From Bacillus thuringiensis (GTDB taxonomy: Bacteria > Bacillota > Bacilli > Bacillales > Bacillaceae_G), in the NCBI RefSeq assembly GCF_022095615.2, contig NZ_CP155559.1:989501-1053500 (forward strand): a stretch of 64,000 bases of DNA, read 5' to 3'. The notes beneath the pieces are model-generated. The model saw only the letters and a program-made list of their open reading frames with translations. It was not told where the DNA came from and did no database searches. A program made the translations under genes and the position numbers. Positions 53,102 through 63,094 of this stretch are shown in pieces; the first letter of the stretch is position 1, and every line of letters starts with the position of its first letter.

Positions 53102-54067
53102 ATGAAAAAGTTATTAATGGTAATTGGACTTACGTTTTTAATGTTAGCTGGATGTAGCAATGGGAATTTTGACAAAGCAATGGATGAAGGAAAGACCGCG
53201 TTAACGAATAAAGAATATAAAAATGCTTTATCATCATTTGAAAAAGCGCTAGATGAGAAAAAAGACGATTCAGATGCAAAGATGCTTGTAGAACAAACGA
53301 AAATAATGATTGAAGCAGTGAAGTTAAAAGAAGAAACAAAGGTAGAAGAATCAATCAAGTCATTTGAAAAAGTAGAGAACATGAAGGATGGGAATAATAC
53401 ACTTATAAAGCAGGCAAAGGAAGAACGAGCAGCATTACTAGCCATCGTAGAACAAAAAAAGAAGTATAGTGAGCAACTGACGAAAAGTGAAGAGTTATTA
53501 AGTAAGAAAAATTATGCAGAAGCGAAAGAGATAGTAAATAAGTTAGTTGCAGAAACAAAAGGTAACAAGAACCTTGAAGAATATAATAAAAAAGCTGTAG
53601 GATTAGTTACTAAAATGAATGAAGAAGAAAAAACTGCTAAGAGTGAAGCAGCGAAGGCACAAAAAACAAATGTAGTAACGAATCAAAAAGTAGCAACAGA
53701 AAAGACTCAAAAAACTGAGGCAGAAAAAAATCAAAAAGTAGCAACAGAAAAGAACGAAAAAACTGAGGCAGAAAAAAATCAAAAGGTAGTAACAGAAAAG
53801 AACGGAAAAACTGAGGCAGAAAAGAACCAAAAAGTAGAGACAGGAAAAAATCAAAATGCATTTACTTTTGAGAAAGCTAAAGCATATATTAAAAATGAAT
53901 ATAAAGAAGACTATGATTACACGCTAGAAAATACGCAAGTAGAGAATGGAAAGAAATATTATCAAATTAGAGTGCGTACGACATATAAAATAGAAGGCGC
54001 AGCTGGACCAGGATTTACTGGCGTATTCAAAGTATTTGAAGACGGTACAATTATTGAAATGCACTAA
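53102..54067 (+). CDS. Repeat-containing lipoprotein
   Basis: 321 residues. Lipobox LAGC near 16-19. A TPR-like helical region (about 25-180; EYKNALSSFEKALDEKKDDS) is followed by 16-residue NQKVATEKxxKTEAEK repeats (about 194-250) and a globular C-terminal domain (FTFEKAKAYIKNEYKEDYDY ... GVFKVFEDGTIIEMH). The charged repeat is a likely coiled coil or wall-spanning linker. No known function; ggagga precedes ATG. Confidence 0.8.
   Translation: MKKLLMVIGLTFLMLAGCSNGNFDKAMDEGKTALTNKEYKNALSSFEKALDEKKDDSDAKMLVEQTKIMIEAVKLKEETKVEESIKSFEKVENMKDGNNTLIKQAKEERAALLAIVEQKKKYSEQLTKSEELLSKKNYAEAKEIVNKLVAETKGNKNLEEYNKKAVGLVTKMNEEEKTAKSEAAKAQKTNVVTNQKVATEKTQKTEAEKNQKVATEKNEKTEAEKNQKVVTEKNGKTEAEKNQKVETGKNQNAFTFEKAKAYIKNEYKEDYDYTLENTQVENGKKYYQIRVRTTYKIEGAAGPGFTGVFKVFEDGTIIEMH
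53681..53857 (+). repeat. 48-bp tandem repeat in the lipoprotein gene
   Basis: Three full and one partial copies encoding a 16-residue charged unit. Confidence 0.85.
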
Positions 54068-54074
54068 ATCGATG

Positions 54075-54112
54075 AAAAAGGTATCCTCAAAGTATATGAG
54101 GGTACCTTTTTT
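54075..54112 (+). terminator. Terminator of the lipoprotein gene
   Basis: aaaaggtatcctca / tgagggtacctttt stem and T tail; almost the same sequence as 48973-49011. Confidence 0.88.
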
Positions 54113-54124
54113 CCATAAAAAAAA

Positions 54125-54148
54125 GCATCTAGCAAAAGTACTAGATGC
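54125..54148. other. Hairpin gcatctag/ctagatgc
   Basis: Perfect 8-bp stem with 8-base loop, no T tract. Confidence 0.4.
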
Positions 54149-54160
54149 AAATAAAAACAC

Positions 54161-54188
54161 AAGGGAAGACAAAATTCTTCCCTTTTCC
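54161..54188. terminator. Weak bidirectional hairpin
   Basis: aagggaag / cttccctt with TTTT afterward; third consecutive hairpin after the lipoprotein gene. Confidence 0.45.
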
Positions 54189-54315
54189 CGTAAGTAATTA
54201 TATCAAAAAATTTATAAAAAACTAGCTTTATTTTTAATATAATTGATGTGTGAAGCTATGAAAGTATAAGATTACACTATTTTTGTAGTGTTTTGTTGAA
54301 AAAGGAGCTGTGTAT

Positions 54316-54612
54316 ATGATTAATTTTAAACCAGAAAATTTAAATCACTTATTAAAAATAATGCTCATTAGTGCGAATAAGTCGTATGATGCGATTAAAG
54401 ATTATGAGTTTACGGGAGAAGCAGTAGTATTCCGTGTAGATTTCGAATATATTGACGTTTCTCTAATGATTGTAGATATGTTAGGAGGATCAGCTTCTAA
54501 ATTTAACATTTTGCCATATGCCCGCCCGAATACGAATGAAATAGATTACATTCAGTTTCAAGTGTATTCGATTAATGAAGGGAATTTTAAAGAAGTAATG
54601 GATACGATGTAG
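54316..54612 (+). CDS. Small soluble protein, unknown
   Basis: 98 residues, mixed alpha/beta (NHLLKIMLISANKSYDAIKD, IDVSLMIVDMLGG). Start at 54316, 8 bases after aaaggag. No recognised family; no terminator before the next genes, which start 74 bases later. Confidence 0.7.
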   Translation: MINFKPENLNHLLKIMLISANKSYDAIKDYEFTGEAVVFRVDFEYIDVSLMIVDMLGGSASKFNILPYARPNTNEIDYIQFQVYSINEGNFKEVMDTM

Positions 54613-54686
54613 AAAACTATAATTTTACAAAAATGTATATACCAACTAATATATAAGTAATAAATTCATATAATTGGAGTGATGAG

Positions 54687-55163
54687 ATGCAGCCGTTAGA
54701 AAGGGAGATTCATTCTAATATGCTGAAAGTGTGGCGAATCCACGCTTTAATTGGGGCAGCAGTTATACTAGCAGTCGTAATTGCGTATTTCTTTTTTATG
54801 ATTACTTTTAATTGGTGGGGATGGTTGTTTGGTTTGCTAGTAACAGGAGCTATTATATTTATCCCGCTTGATTATTTTGTGTTTCCAAATTTACGTCAAC
54901 GTTATTATAGTTACAGATTAAATGAAGAAGAGATTGAGATTCAAAAGGGAATGTTCGTTGTAAAACGCGTACTTATTCCGATGATGCGTGTGCAGCATGT
55001 AACGATTGAACAAGGACCGATTATGAGAAAGTATAATTTAGCAGAATTACATATTTCAACAGCGGCAACTTCTCATAGTATTCCAGGCTTAACGAAGGAA
55101 GAAGCAGAACAGTTGAAAAGACAAATTGGAGAACTTGCGAAAGTGAGTGATCAGGATGTATAA
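54687..55163 (+). CDS. YdbS-like PH-domain membrane protein (second pair)
   Basis: 158 residues, same length and layout as the gene at 40194, with very similar PH segment (VQHVTIEQGPIMRKYNLAEL). Overlaps the following gene. The pair seems a duplication of the one 14.5 kb upstream. Confidence 0.85.
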   Translation: MQPLEREIHSNMLKVWRIHALIGAAVILAVVIAYFFFMITFNWWGWLFGLLVTGAIIFIPLDYFVFPNLRQRYYSYRLNEEEIEIQKGMFVVKRVLIPMMRVQHVTIEQGPIMRKYNLAELHISTAATSHSIPGLTKEEAEQLKRQIGELAKVSDQDV

Positions 55164-56574
55164 AAGGCAACATCCGATCACGATTTTATTAGGTATTCGA
55201 ATTGCGACTTTGTTGCCTTTTATTTTTCTTGTTTTATTTCGATCGGATGGTCAAGTAGAACCTTGGTATTTCTTTCATCTTGTTCTTTTGGCCATAGTAT
55301 TTATTATGGCTATTTTCTCAGCTATAAAATGGTATTTTAAAGTGTACTGGGTCGAAAATAATATTGTACATATTAAACACGGTGTGTTCGTTAAGAAAGA
55401 AAGTTATTTAAATAAAGAACGTGTGCAAAATATTAGTACGTCTTCTAACATCATCTATCAGATGCTTGGACTGACAAAGTTAAATATCGAAGTAGCGGGC
55501 GGCGGTACTGAGCCGGAAGTGATGTTAGCTGGTATTAGAGAAGATGAAGCGAAGGAACTTATTGCTTTATTACATAAAGAAAGAAGTGTTGTGACTGAAG
55601 AGACGCCTGCGGCAGAAGAAAGTCAGACGGTATATCAGTTAACGACGAAAGAAATTTTAGTTGCATCCGTTACATCTGGTAGATTCGGATTAGTATTTTC
55701 TGGATTACTTCTTATTTACACAGAGTTTAATCAATTTCTACCAGAATGGCTTATCAGTAGAGTGGAAGCGTATGTGATGGATAACGGTGTATATGAATTA
55801 ATCGTTATGGCGGCGATTTTAATGGCAGTCTCGTGGGTCATTTCTACAGTCGGCTATGCGTTAAAATATGCGAACTTTAAAATAGAGCGAAATAGAAATG
55901 AAATTCGCATCGTGCAGGGATTATTTGATAAGAAAGAGTTTGTGTTAAAATTACACCGCATTCAAGCAATTACAGTGAAAGAAGGCATTCTCCGTCAACC
56001 TTTCGGATATTGCTCTGTCGAAGTGGAAGTTATTCAAAGTATAGAAGCGGCTGGAAATGAAGTAATGCTACATCCCTTTATGAAAAAGAAAGATGTCCAG
56101 CAGTTACTTACGTATTTGCAGTTGCCATATGAAATGGAAAAGGAAATCGTTCATTTACCGAAATCGGCATTACGCCGTTACGTAATAATGGGCTGGATTA
56201 CAAGTGCTGTGCTCGCTGTGCCGATTACCGGTGCGAGTATATATTTTAAACAACATATCGCATTGTTCACTTTAATACCATTATTTATTATATTTACGTT
56301 ACTTGCATACGCTCGGTATACAAGTAGTGGTTATATGATACGAGACAATCAGCTAGTCACGGTATACCGAGGTCTTGCGAAATATACAGGGATCATGCGC
56401 AGAAGGCATGTGCAAGCAGTAGGATATAATCAATCGTATTTTCAAAAGAAAGACGAGCTATGTACAGCTGTTGTATCAGTGGCGGGGCAAGGTTATGAAG
56501 TGAAGCATATGCGTAAAGAAGATGCACTTCGTATATATAATTGGTATAAAGAAAAAGGAAACACCGGTGTGTAA
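55156..56574 (+). CDS. YdbT-like PH-domain membrane protein (second pair)
   Basis: 472 residues. Three PH/DUF304 units and membrane helices as in the first pair, about 11 residues shorter. Start 55156 (MYKRQHPIT) as in the paralogue; gtg at 55147 has no better site. Terminator overlaps the stop. Confidence 0.83.
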   Translation: MYKRQHPITILLGIRIATLLPFIFLVLFRSDGQVEPWYFFHLVLLAIVFIMAIFSAIKWYFKVYWVENNIVHIKHGVFVKKESYLNKERVQNISTSSNIIYQMLGLTKLNIEVAGGGTEPEVMLAGIREDEAKELIALLHKERSVVTEETPAAEESQTVYQLTTKEILVASVTSGRFGLVFSGLLLIYTEFNQFLPEWLISRVEAYVMDNGVYELIVMAAILMAVSWVISTVGYALKYANFKIERNRNEIRIVQGLFDKKEFVLKLHRIQAITVKEGILRQPFGYCSVEVEVIQSIEAAGNEVMLHPFMKKKDVQQLLTYLQLPYEMEKEIVHLPKSALRRYVIMGWITSAVLAVPITGASIYFKQHIALFTLIPLFIIFTLLAYARYTSSGYMIRDNQLVTVYRGLAKYTGIMRRRHVQAVGYNQSYFQKKDELCTAVVSVAGQGYEVKHMRKEDALRIYNWYKEKGNTGV

Positions 56575-56590
56575 TGGTGTTTCCTTTTTT
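56552..56590 (+). terminator. Terminator of the second PH-domain pair
   Basis: aaaggaaacacc / ggtgtttccttt stem, T tail; stop codon lies in the loop. Confidence 0.85.
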
Positions 56591-56679
56591 GTGTCGTGAT
56601 TTGTCGGTAAGTCGATATATTAGGAAAATCGCCGATATAATTTCACATACCGCGGTCTCCAAACTCTGAACTCCAAAAA

Positions 56680-57195
<516 letters not shown>

Positions 57196-57310
57196 TTAAT
57201 CGTTTGTTTCTATTATATCAACTCTCGTAAAAAACTTCGAAGATTATATACATAAAGATACTTCTTTTTCAAATAATAAATGTACCATCATTTGGAAAGA
57301 AGGCCGGTGT

Positions 57311-59428
57311 ATGAAGAAAGTAAAGTGGACTTTATTAGGTGGGTTAGCAACGCTTGTATTAGCGATTGTATTTTATAAACTTATTGTGTTAGCTGGTGGC
57401 TATATGACAGATGAAAAGCAACTCGTTTTTCATTCTTCATCACGTATCGTTGACCAGAAAGGGAAAGAAATTACGAAATTATACGTAGAAAATAGAGATC
57501 TCGTACCAATCGAGCAAATTCCAAAATACGTGCAGCAGTCGTTTATTGCGGTGGAAGATTCTCGTTTTTATGAGCATCAAGGAATTGATTACCCGTCCAT
57601 ATTCCGTGCTCTTTATAAAGATACGTTAGCTGGAGAGAAGGTAGAAGGCGGTAGTACGATTACGCAGCAACTAGCGAAAAACGTCTTTTTAACTCGTGAA
57701 AAAACAGTTACGCGGAAATTGAAGGAAGTCGCAATTTCGCTTCAATTAGAGCAAAAATATACGAAGCAACAAATTCTTGAAATGTATATGAATCATATTT
57801 ATTTTGGGCATGGGGCTTACGGTATTCAAGCAGCAGCAAAGTTGTATTTTAATAAAAATGTAGAGGATTTAACAGTAGAAGAAGGAGCAATGCTTGCAGG
57901 CCTTCCGAAGTCGCCAAACGGATATTCACCTTATTTCTCTCCAGAGAAGAGTAAGGAGCGCCGCGATCTCGTATTGTCACTTATGCATAAACAAGGCTAT
58001 TTGACTGCCGAAGAAAGTGTACGTTATCAAGGAAAGACAATTGCTCTTTACAAAAACTTAGACGAGAATGAACTCGCATATATGCCGTATATTGATATGG
58101 TTATAGATGAAGCAGCTCGTTTATATGGATTGTCTCATCAAGAAGTACTTCGCGGAGGATATACGTTTGTTGTTCCGATGGATGAAAAGATTCAAAAGGT
58201 AGCGTATAACCAGTTTCAAGATGCACGGAATTTCCCTGGGAAAGAAGAGGGGGCGCAAGGTGCTTTTTTATTAATGGATAATCGTACAGGCGGAATTAAA
58301 GCGGCGATTGGCGGAAGAAAGTACGTCCCGAGAGGTTTCAATCGTGTTTTTGCAAAAAGACAGCCGGGCTCTGTGCTAAAGCCACTTATCGTCTATGCGC
58401 CAGCACTCGAAACGAAAAAGTATAATCCGTATTCGTTATTGACGAATGAAAGACATTCTTTTGAAGGGTATGAACCCCGAAATTATAACCATGCGTATTC
58501 GAAAGAAATGACGATGTACGATGCGATTTTAGAGTCAGCAAATGTACCGGCAGTTTCTTTATTAAATGAGTTAGGGGTAGAAGAAGGAAAGCAATATTTA
58601 GAGAAAGGAAATGTTCATATTACCGATGCTGGTTTAAGTACAGCACTTGGCGGGCTGAAAAATGGTGTTTCAACATTTGAACTTGTGAAAATGTATCGTG
58701 CATTTTTAGCAAATGGTGATATTATTGAGCCGCACGTTATTGATAAAGTGTTAAATAGACACGGCGCAGTCATTGGAGAATCTCCAAAAGTAGAAACGAA
58801 AATTTTCTCGAAACAAACGGCATGGTATATGACGAAAATGCTTGAAGGAGTTGTGAAGGAAGGGACAGCGAAAGCTGGTGTATATAACGGGGCGTTAGCT
58901 GGAAAAACAGGTACAACTTCCTTACCAAATGATGATATTGGAGCTAGAGATATGTGGTTCGTTGGCTATACGCCAAATTTAGTAGGCGCTGTTTGGATTG
59001 GTTATGATCGTACGGATAAAGAGCATCAGTTACAAGGAGAAAGTGCGTCAGCAACGAAATTGTTTAAGAAAATTTTAACGAAGGCAAATGTAGAACAGAA
59101 AGAACAGTTTATGAAACCAGAAGGTGTGGAAACAATCGGTGCTCCGATTCGTCTTCGCAAAATTGAAGATGTGAAAATGAAATTAGCGTTTAGCCCTTTC
59201 GGTTTATTTAAAGCGAAATTAAGCTGGACACCACTTCCAGATGAAAGAATTATGTATCGAATTTATCGAGTGGAAAACGGAATTCATACGCAGGTAGGCA
59301 CTGTAAATGGTGCCGGGGAATATGAAGAAAAGTTCGTTAACATCTTTTCAAAACCGAGTTTTTACGTTGTGCCATATAACACACAAACGAACCGTGAGGG
59401 AGAAAAGTCAAAAGTAGCTAAACCATAG
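57311..59428 (+). CDS. pbpF: PbpF, class A penicillin-binding protein
   Basis: 705 residues. N-terminal helix, GT51 glycosyltransferase with Glu82 in AVEDSRFYEHQG and GGSTITQQLAKN. The transpeptidase has Ser354 in PGSVLKPL, SAN at 409-411 and KTG at 532-534. It polymerises and cross-links peptidoglycan; B. subtilis PbpF (PBP2c) is forespore-expressed. The C-terminal ~95 residues form an added beta domain. Next to hemE. Confidence 0.93.
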   Translation: MKKVKWTLLGGLATLVLAIVFYKLIVLAGGYMTDEKQLVFHSSSRIVDQKGKEITKLYVENRDLVPIEQIPKYVQQSFIAVEDSRFYEHQGIDYPSIFRALYKDTLAGEKVEGGSTITQQLAKNVFLTREKTVTRKLKEVAISLQLEQKYTKQQILEMYMNHIYFGHGAYGIQAAAKLYFNKNVEDLTVEEGAMLAGLPKSPNGYSPYFSPEKSKERRDLVLSLMHKQGYLTAEESVRYQGKTIALYKNLDENELAYMPYIDMVIDEAARLYGLSHQEVLRGGYTFVVPMDEKIQKVAYNQFQDARNFPGKEEGAQGAFLLMDNRTGGIKAAIGGRKYVPRGFNRVFAKRQPGSVLKPLIVYAPALETKKYNPYSLLTNERHSFEGYEPRNYNHAYSKEMTMYDAILESANVPAVSLLNELGVEEGKQYLEKGNVHITDAGLSTALGGLKNGVSTFELVKMYRAFLANGDIIEPHVIDKVLNRHGAVIGESPKVETKIFSKQTAWYMTKMLEGVVKEGTAKAGVYNGALAGKTGTTSLPNDDIGARDMWFVGYTPNLVGAVWIGYDRTDKEHQLQGESASATKLFKKILTKANVEQKEQFMKPEGVETIGAPIRLRKIEDVKMKLAFSPFGLFKAKLSWTPLPDERIMYRIYRVENGIHTQVGTVNGAGEYEEKFVNIFSKPSFYVVPYNTQTNREGEKSKVAKP

Positions 59429-59617
59429 TTTTTCTCTGTGTTATAATAAGAATGTTGTGAAAATAGTAAGCGTTTTTAAGAATGTTTGTGTCAATTTAAT
59501 GAACAACGCACATAATATTATGCATTTTGTTTTTACAAGCTGTATAGTAAAAAAAGATAAATATCGGAATAGAACGTATTTAGAGCAAAAGCATTGGCAA
59601 GGAAGGGAGCAAGGGTC

Positions 59618-60664
59618 TTGGTAAGAACTATAAATGAGACATTTTTAAAAGCATGTAGGGGGGAACGTACTGATTATGTACCAGCATGGTATATGCGTCA
59701 AGCAGGTCGTTCGCAGCCGGAATATAGAAAGATAAAAGAAAAATATTCTTTATTTGAAATTACACATAATCCAGAGTTATGTGCTTACGTTACAAAACTG
59801 CCAGTTGATCAATATAACGTAGACGCAGCAATTCTTTATAAAGATATTATGTCACCACTACCTGCGATTGGTGTGGATGTAGAAATTAAATCGGGTATTG
59901 GTCCAGTTATTGATAATCCAATCCGTTCTTTACAAGACGTAGAAAAACTAGGGGAAATCAATCCAGAAGATGACGTGCCGTACATATTAGATACGATTCG
60001 TTTATTAACGACAGAAATGTTAGACGTACCGTTAATCGGTTTTTCAGGAGCTCCATTTACATTAGCGAGCTATATGATTGAAGGCGGTCCATCTCGTAAC
60101 TACCATAATACGAAAGCGTTCATGTATGCAGAGCCGAAAGCTTGGTTCGCTTTAATGGATAAGTTAGCAGATATGGTTATTACATATTTAAAAGCGCAAA
60201 TTAACGCAGGAGCAAAAGCAGTTCAAATTTTCGATTCTTGGGTTGGAACGGTAAATGTAGCAGATTACCGTGTATTTATTAAACCAGCAATGGAGCGTAT
60301 TTTTGCAGAAGTTCGTAAGATGGGTGTTCCAATGATTATGCACGGCGTAGGAGCTGCACACTTAGTAAATGAATGGCACGACTTACCGCTTGATGTAGTC
60401 GGCTTAGATTGGCGCTTACCGATTGAAGAGGCACGTGCACGCGGCGTTCATAAGGCGGTACAAGGTAATATGGACCCGTCATTCTTACTTGCGCCATGGT
60501 CTGTTATTGAAGAACATGTAAAAGGTATTTTAGATCAAGGGATGAAACAGCCAGGTTATATCTTTAACTTAGGACACGGTGTATTCCCGGAAGTAAATCC
60601 AGATACATTAAAACGTTTAACTACATTTATTCATGAATACTCTAAAGGGCAGTTAGCGAAGTAA
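59618..60664 (+). CDS. hemE: HemE, uroporphyrinogen decarboxylase
   Basis: 348 residues from TTG 59618 (aagggag upstream). A longer frame from 59594 has no site and adds non-conserved residues. Conserved N-terminal [10 protein letters not shown] and GNLD-like QGNMDPS. Makes coproporphyrinogen III. First gene of hemEHY. Confidence 0.95.
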   Translation: MVRTINETFLKACRGERTDYVPAWYMRQAGRSQPEYRKIKEKYSLFEITHNPELCAYVTKLPVDQYNVDAAILYKDIMSPLPAIGVDVEIKSGIGPVIDNPIRSLQDVEKLGEINPEDDVPYILDTIRLLTTEMLDVPLIGFSGAPFTLASYMIEGGPSRNYHNTKAFMYAEPKAWFALMDKLADMVITYLKAQINAGAKAVQIFDSWVGTVNVADYRVFIKPAMERIFAEVRKMGVPMIMHGVGAAHLVNEWHDLPLDVVGLDWRLPIEEARARGVHKAVQGNMDPSFLLAPWSVIEEHVKGILDQGMKQPGYIFNLGHGVFPEVNPDTLKRLTTFIHEYSKGQLAK

Positions 60665-60678
60665 AGGAGAATTGCTGT

Positions 60679-61614
60679 ATGAAAAAGAAAATTGGTTTGC
60701 TTGTAATGGCATACGGAACGCCATATAAAGAAGAAGATATTGAACGTTACTATACACATATTCGCAGAGGAAGAAAGCCAAGTCCTGAAATGCTAGAAGA
60801 TTTAACAGAGCGTTACCGTGCAATTGGTGGTATTTCTCCTTTAGCTACTATTACATTAGAGCAAGCTGAAAAGTTAGAACAGCGTTTAAATGAAGTACAA
60901 GATGAAGTAGAGTACCATATGTATCTTGGTTTAAAACATATCGAACCGTTCATTGAAGATGCAGTGAAAGATATGCATAACGACGGTATACAAGATGCAA
61001 TCGCACTTGTTCTTGCGCCGCACTATTCTACATTTAGCGTGAAATCGTATGTAGGACGAGCACAAGAAGAAGCTGAGAAACTTGGAAACTTAACAATTCA
61101 TGGCATTGATAGCTGGTATAAAGAACCGAAATTCATTCAGTACTGGGTTGATGCAGTGAAAGGTATATATAACGGTATGTCAGAAGCAGAGCGTGAAAAA
61201 GCAGTATTAATCGTATCTGCACATAGCTTACCAGAAAAAATTATCGCACTTGGCGATCCATATCCAGATCAATTAAATGAAACAGCTGACTATATTGCAA
61301 GAGGTGCTGAAGTAGCAAACTATGCAGTAGGTTGGCAAAGTGCAGGAAACACACCAGATCCTTGGATTGGTCCAGATGTACAAGATTTAACGAGAGAACT
61401 AAATGAAAAGTACGGTTATACTTCATTCGTATACGCACCAGTTGGATTTGTTGCGGAACATTTAGAAGTTTTATATGACAATGACTTTGAGTGTAAAGTT
61501 GTGACAGATGAAATTGGCGCAAAATATTATCGTCCAGAAATGCCAAATGCATCGGACGCATTTATTGATTGCTTAACAGATGTTGTAGTAAAGAAAAAAG
61601 AATCTGTATTGTAA
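60679..61614 (+). CDS. hemH: HemH, ferrochelatase (coproporphyrin/protoheme type)
   Basis: 311 residues. Metal-site residues His182 (SAHSLPEK) and Glu263 (EHLEVLYD) match B. subtilis His183/Glu264. In Firmicutes the enzyme inserts iron into coproporphyrin III. aaaggag precedes ATG, 14 bases after hemE. Confidence 0.95.
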   Translation: MKKKIGLLVMAYGTPYKEEDIERYYTHIRRGRKPSPEMLEDLTERYRAIGGISPLATITLEQAEKLEQRLNEVQDEVEYHMYLGLKHIEPFIEDAVKDMHNDGIQDAIALVLAPHYSTFSVKSYVGRAQEEAEKLGNLTIHGIDSWYKEPKFIQYWVDAVKGIYNGMSEAEREKAVLIVSAHSLPEKIIALGDPYPDQLNETADYIARGAEVANYAVGWQSAGNTPDPWIGPDVQDLTRELNEKYGYTSFVYAPVGFVAEHLEVLYDNDFECKVVTDEIGAKYYRPEMPNASDAFIDCLTDVVVKKKESVL

Positions 61615-61633
61615 AAAGAAAGGGGGAGCATGC

Positions 61634-63055
61634 TTGAGGAAAAAAGTTGTAATCATCGGCGGTGGCATTACAGGATTAACAACAATGTATAACTTGCAAA
61701 AAGAAATTCATGACAAGAACTTGCCGATCGATACATTACTGATAGAAGCATCGGGTAAACTTGGCGGGAAAATTCAAACCGTTCGAAAAGATGGATTTAC
61801 AATTGAACGCGGGCCGGATTCTTTCTTAGCACGAAAAGAAAGTGCAGCTAGATTAGCGCGAGAATTAGGTCTTGGCAATGAAATTGTAAATAATAAGGCC
61901 GGTCAATCATTTATCCTCGTAAACAATCGGTTACATAAAATGCCGAGCGGATCGATGATGGGAATTCCAACGCAAATTACGCCGTTTCTATTTTCCGGGT
62001 TGCTCTCCCCAATTGGTAAACTAAGAGCTGGCTTTGATCTGTTAATGCCGAGATCAAAGCCAGTATCTGACCAATCACTCGGGCAGTTTTTCAGACATCG
62101 CCTCGGCAACGAAGTGGTTGAAAATTTAATCGAACCATTACTATCGGGTATTTATGCAGGGGATATTGATGAAATGAGCTTAATGTCAACATTCCCACAG
62201 ATGTATCAAATCGAGCAGAAACATCGCAGTATTTCACTCGGTATGCGTACACTTGCACCGAAAGAAGAGAAAACTGAACCGAAAAAAGGAATCTTCCAAA
62301 CAGTGAAAAACGGTTTAGAATCTATCGTAGAATCTCTCGAAATGAAGATGCATGAAGGTACGATAATAAAGGGTACTCGCATTGAAAAAATTGCAAAACT
62401 TGGTGATGGTTATACGATTACTCTTAGTAACGGAAAAGAAATAGAAGCGGACGCGGTCGTAGTGGCAACATCACATAAAGTATTGCCATCTATGTTTGCG
62501 CAGTACAAGCAGTTTCGTTTCTTCCGCAATATTCCGTCCACATCAGTAGCGAATGTGGCAATGGCTTTCCAAGAATCAGCCATTCAGCGCGATATTGATG
62601 GTACAGGATTTGTCGTATCTCGAAATAACGATTACACAATTACAGCATGTACGTGGACACATAAAAAGTGGCCACATACAACGCCAGAAGGAAAAACGCT
62701 TCTTCGTTGTTACGTTGGACGACCTGGTGATGAAGCAGTTGTAGAACAAACAGAAGAGGAACTCGTTCAGCTCGTACTAGAAGACTTACGAAAGACGATG
62801 GATATTACAGAGGATCCAGAATTTACAGTCGTAAGCCGCTGGAAAGAAGCAATGCCCCAATATACAGTAGGCCATAACGAGCGAATGAAGAAACTCACAA
62901 CATTTATGGAAAAAGAGTTGCCAGGTATATACTTGGCAGGTAGTTCTTACGCTGGTTCTGGTCTTCCGGACTGTATTGATCAAGGTGAGAAAGCCGCAAA
63001 GCGTGTATTATCTCATTTGGAGAAAGTAATGGATACTGAATTAATCGCACAATAA
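61634..63055 (+). CDS. hemY: HemY/CgoX, coproporphyrinogen III oxidase
   Basis: 473 residues. FAD motif GGGITG at 9-14, ERGPDSFLARK, and SSYAGSGLPDCIDQGEKAA near the end. It oxidises coproporphyrinogen III. TTG start with aaagggggag. Closes the hem operon; terminator follows. Confidence 0.93.
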   Translation: MRKKVVIIGGGITGLTTMYNLQKEIHDKNLPIDTLLIEASGKLGGKIQTVRKDGFTIERGPDSFLARKESAARLARELGLGNEIVNNKAGQSFILVNNRLHKMPSGSMMGIPTQITPFLFSGLLSPIGKLRAGFDLLMPRSKPVSDQSLGQFFRHRLGNEVVENLIEPLLSGIYAGDIDEMSLMSTFPQMYQIEQKHRSISLGMRTLAPKEEKTEPKKGIFQTVKNGLESIVESLEMKMHEGTIIKGTRIEKIAKLGDGYTITLSNGKEIEADAVVVATSHKVLPSMFAQYKQFRFFRNIPSTSVANVAMAFQESAIQRDIDGTGFVVSRNNDYTITACTWTHKKWPHTTPEGKTLLRCYVGRPGDEAVVEQTEEELVQLVLEDLRKTMDITEDPEFTVVSRWKEAMPQYTVGHNERMKKLTTFMEKELPGIYLAGSSYAGSGLPDCIDQGEKAAKRVLSHLEKVMDTELIAQ

Positions 63056-63059
63056 AGTG

Positions 63060-63092
63060 AAACGCCTTCAATCATATTGAAGGCGTTTTGTT
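63060..63092. terminator. Bidirectional terminator after hemY
   Basis: aacgccttcaa / ttgaaggcgtt perfect 11-bp stem; convergent genes on both sides. Confidence 0.88.
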
Positions 63093-63094
63093 AC

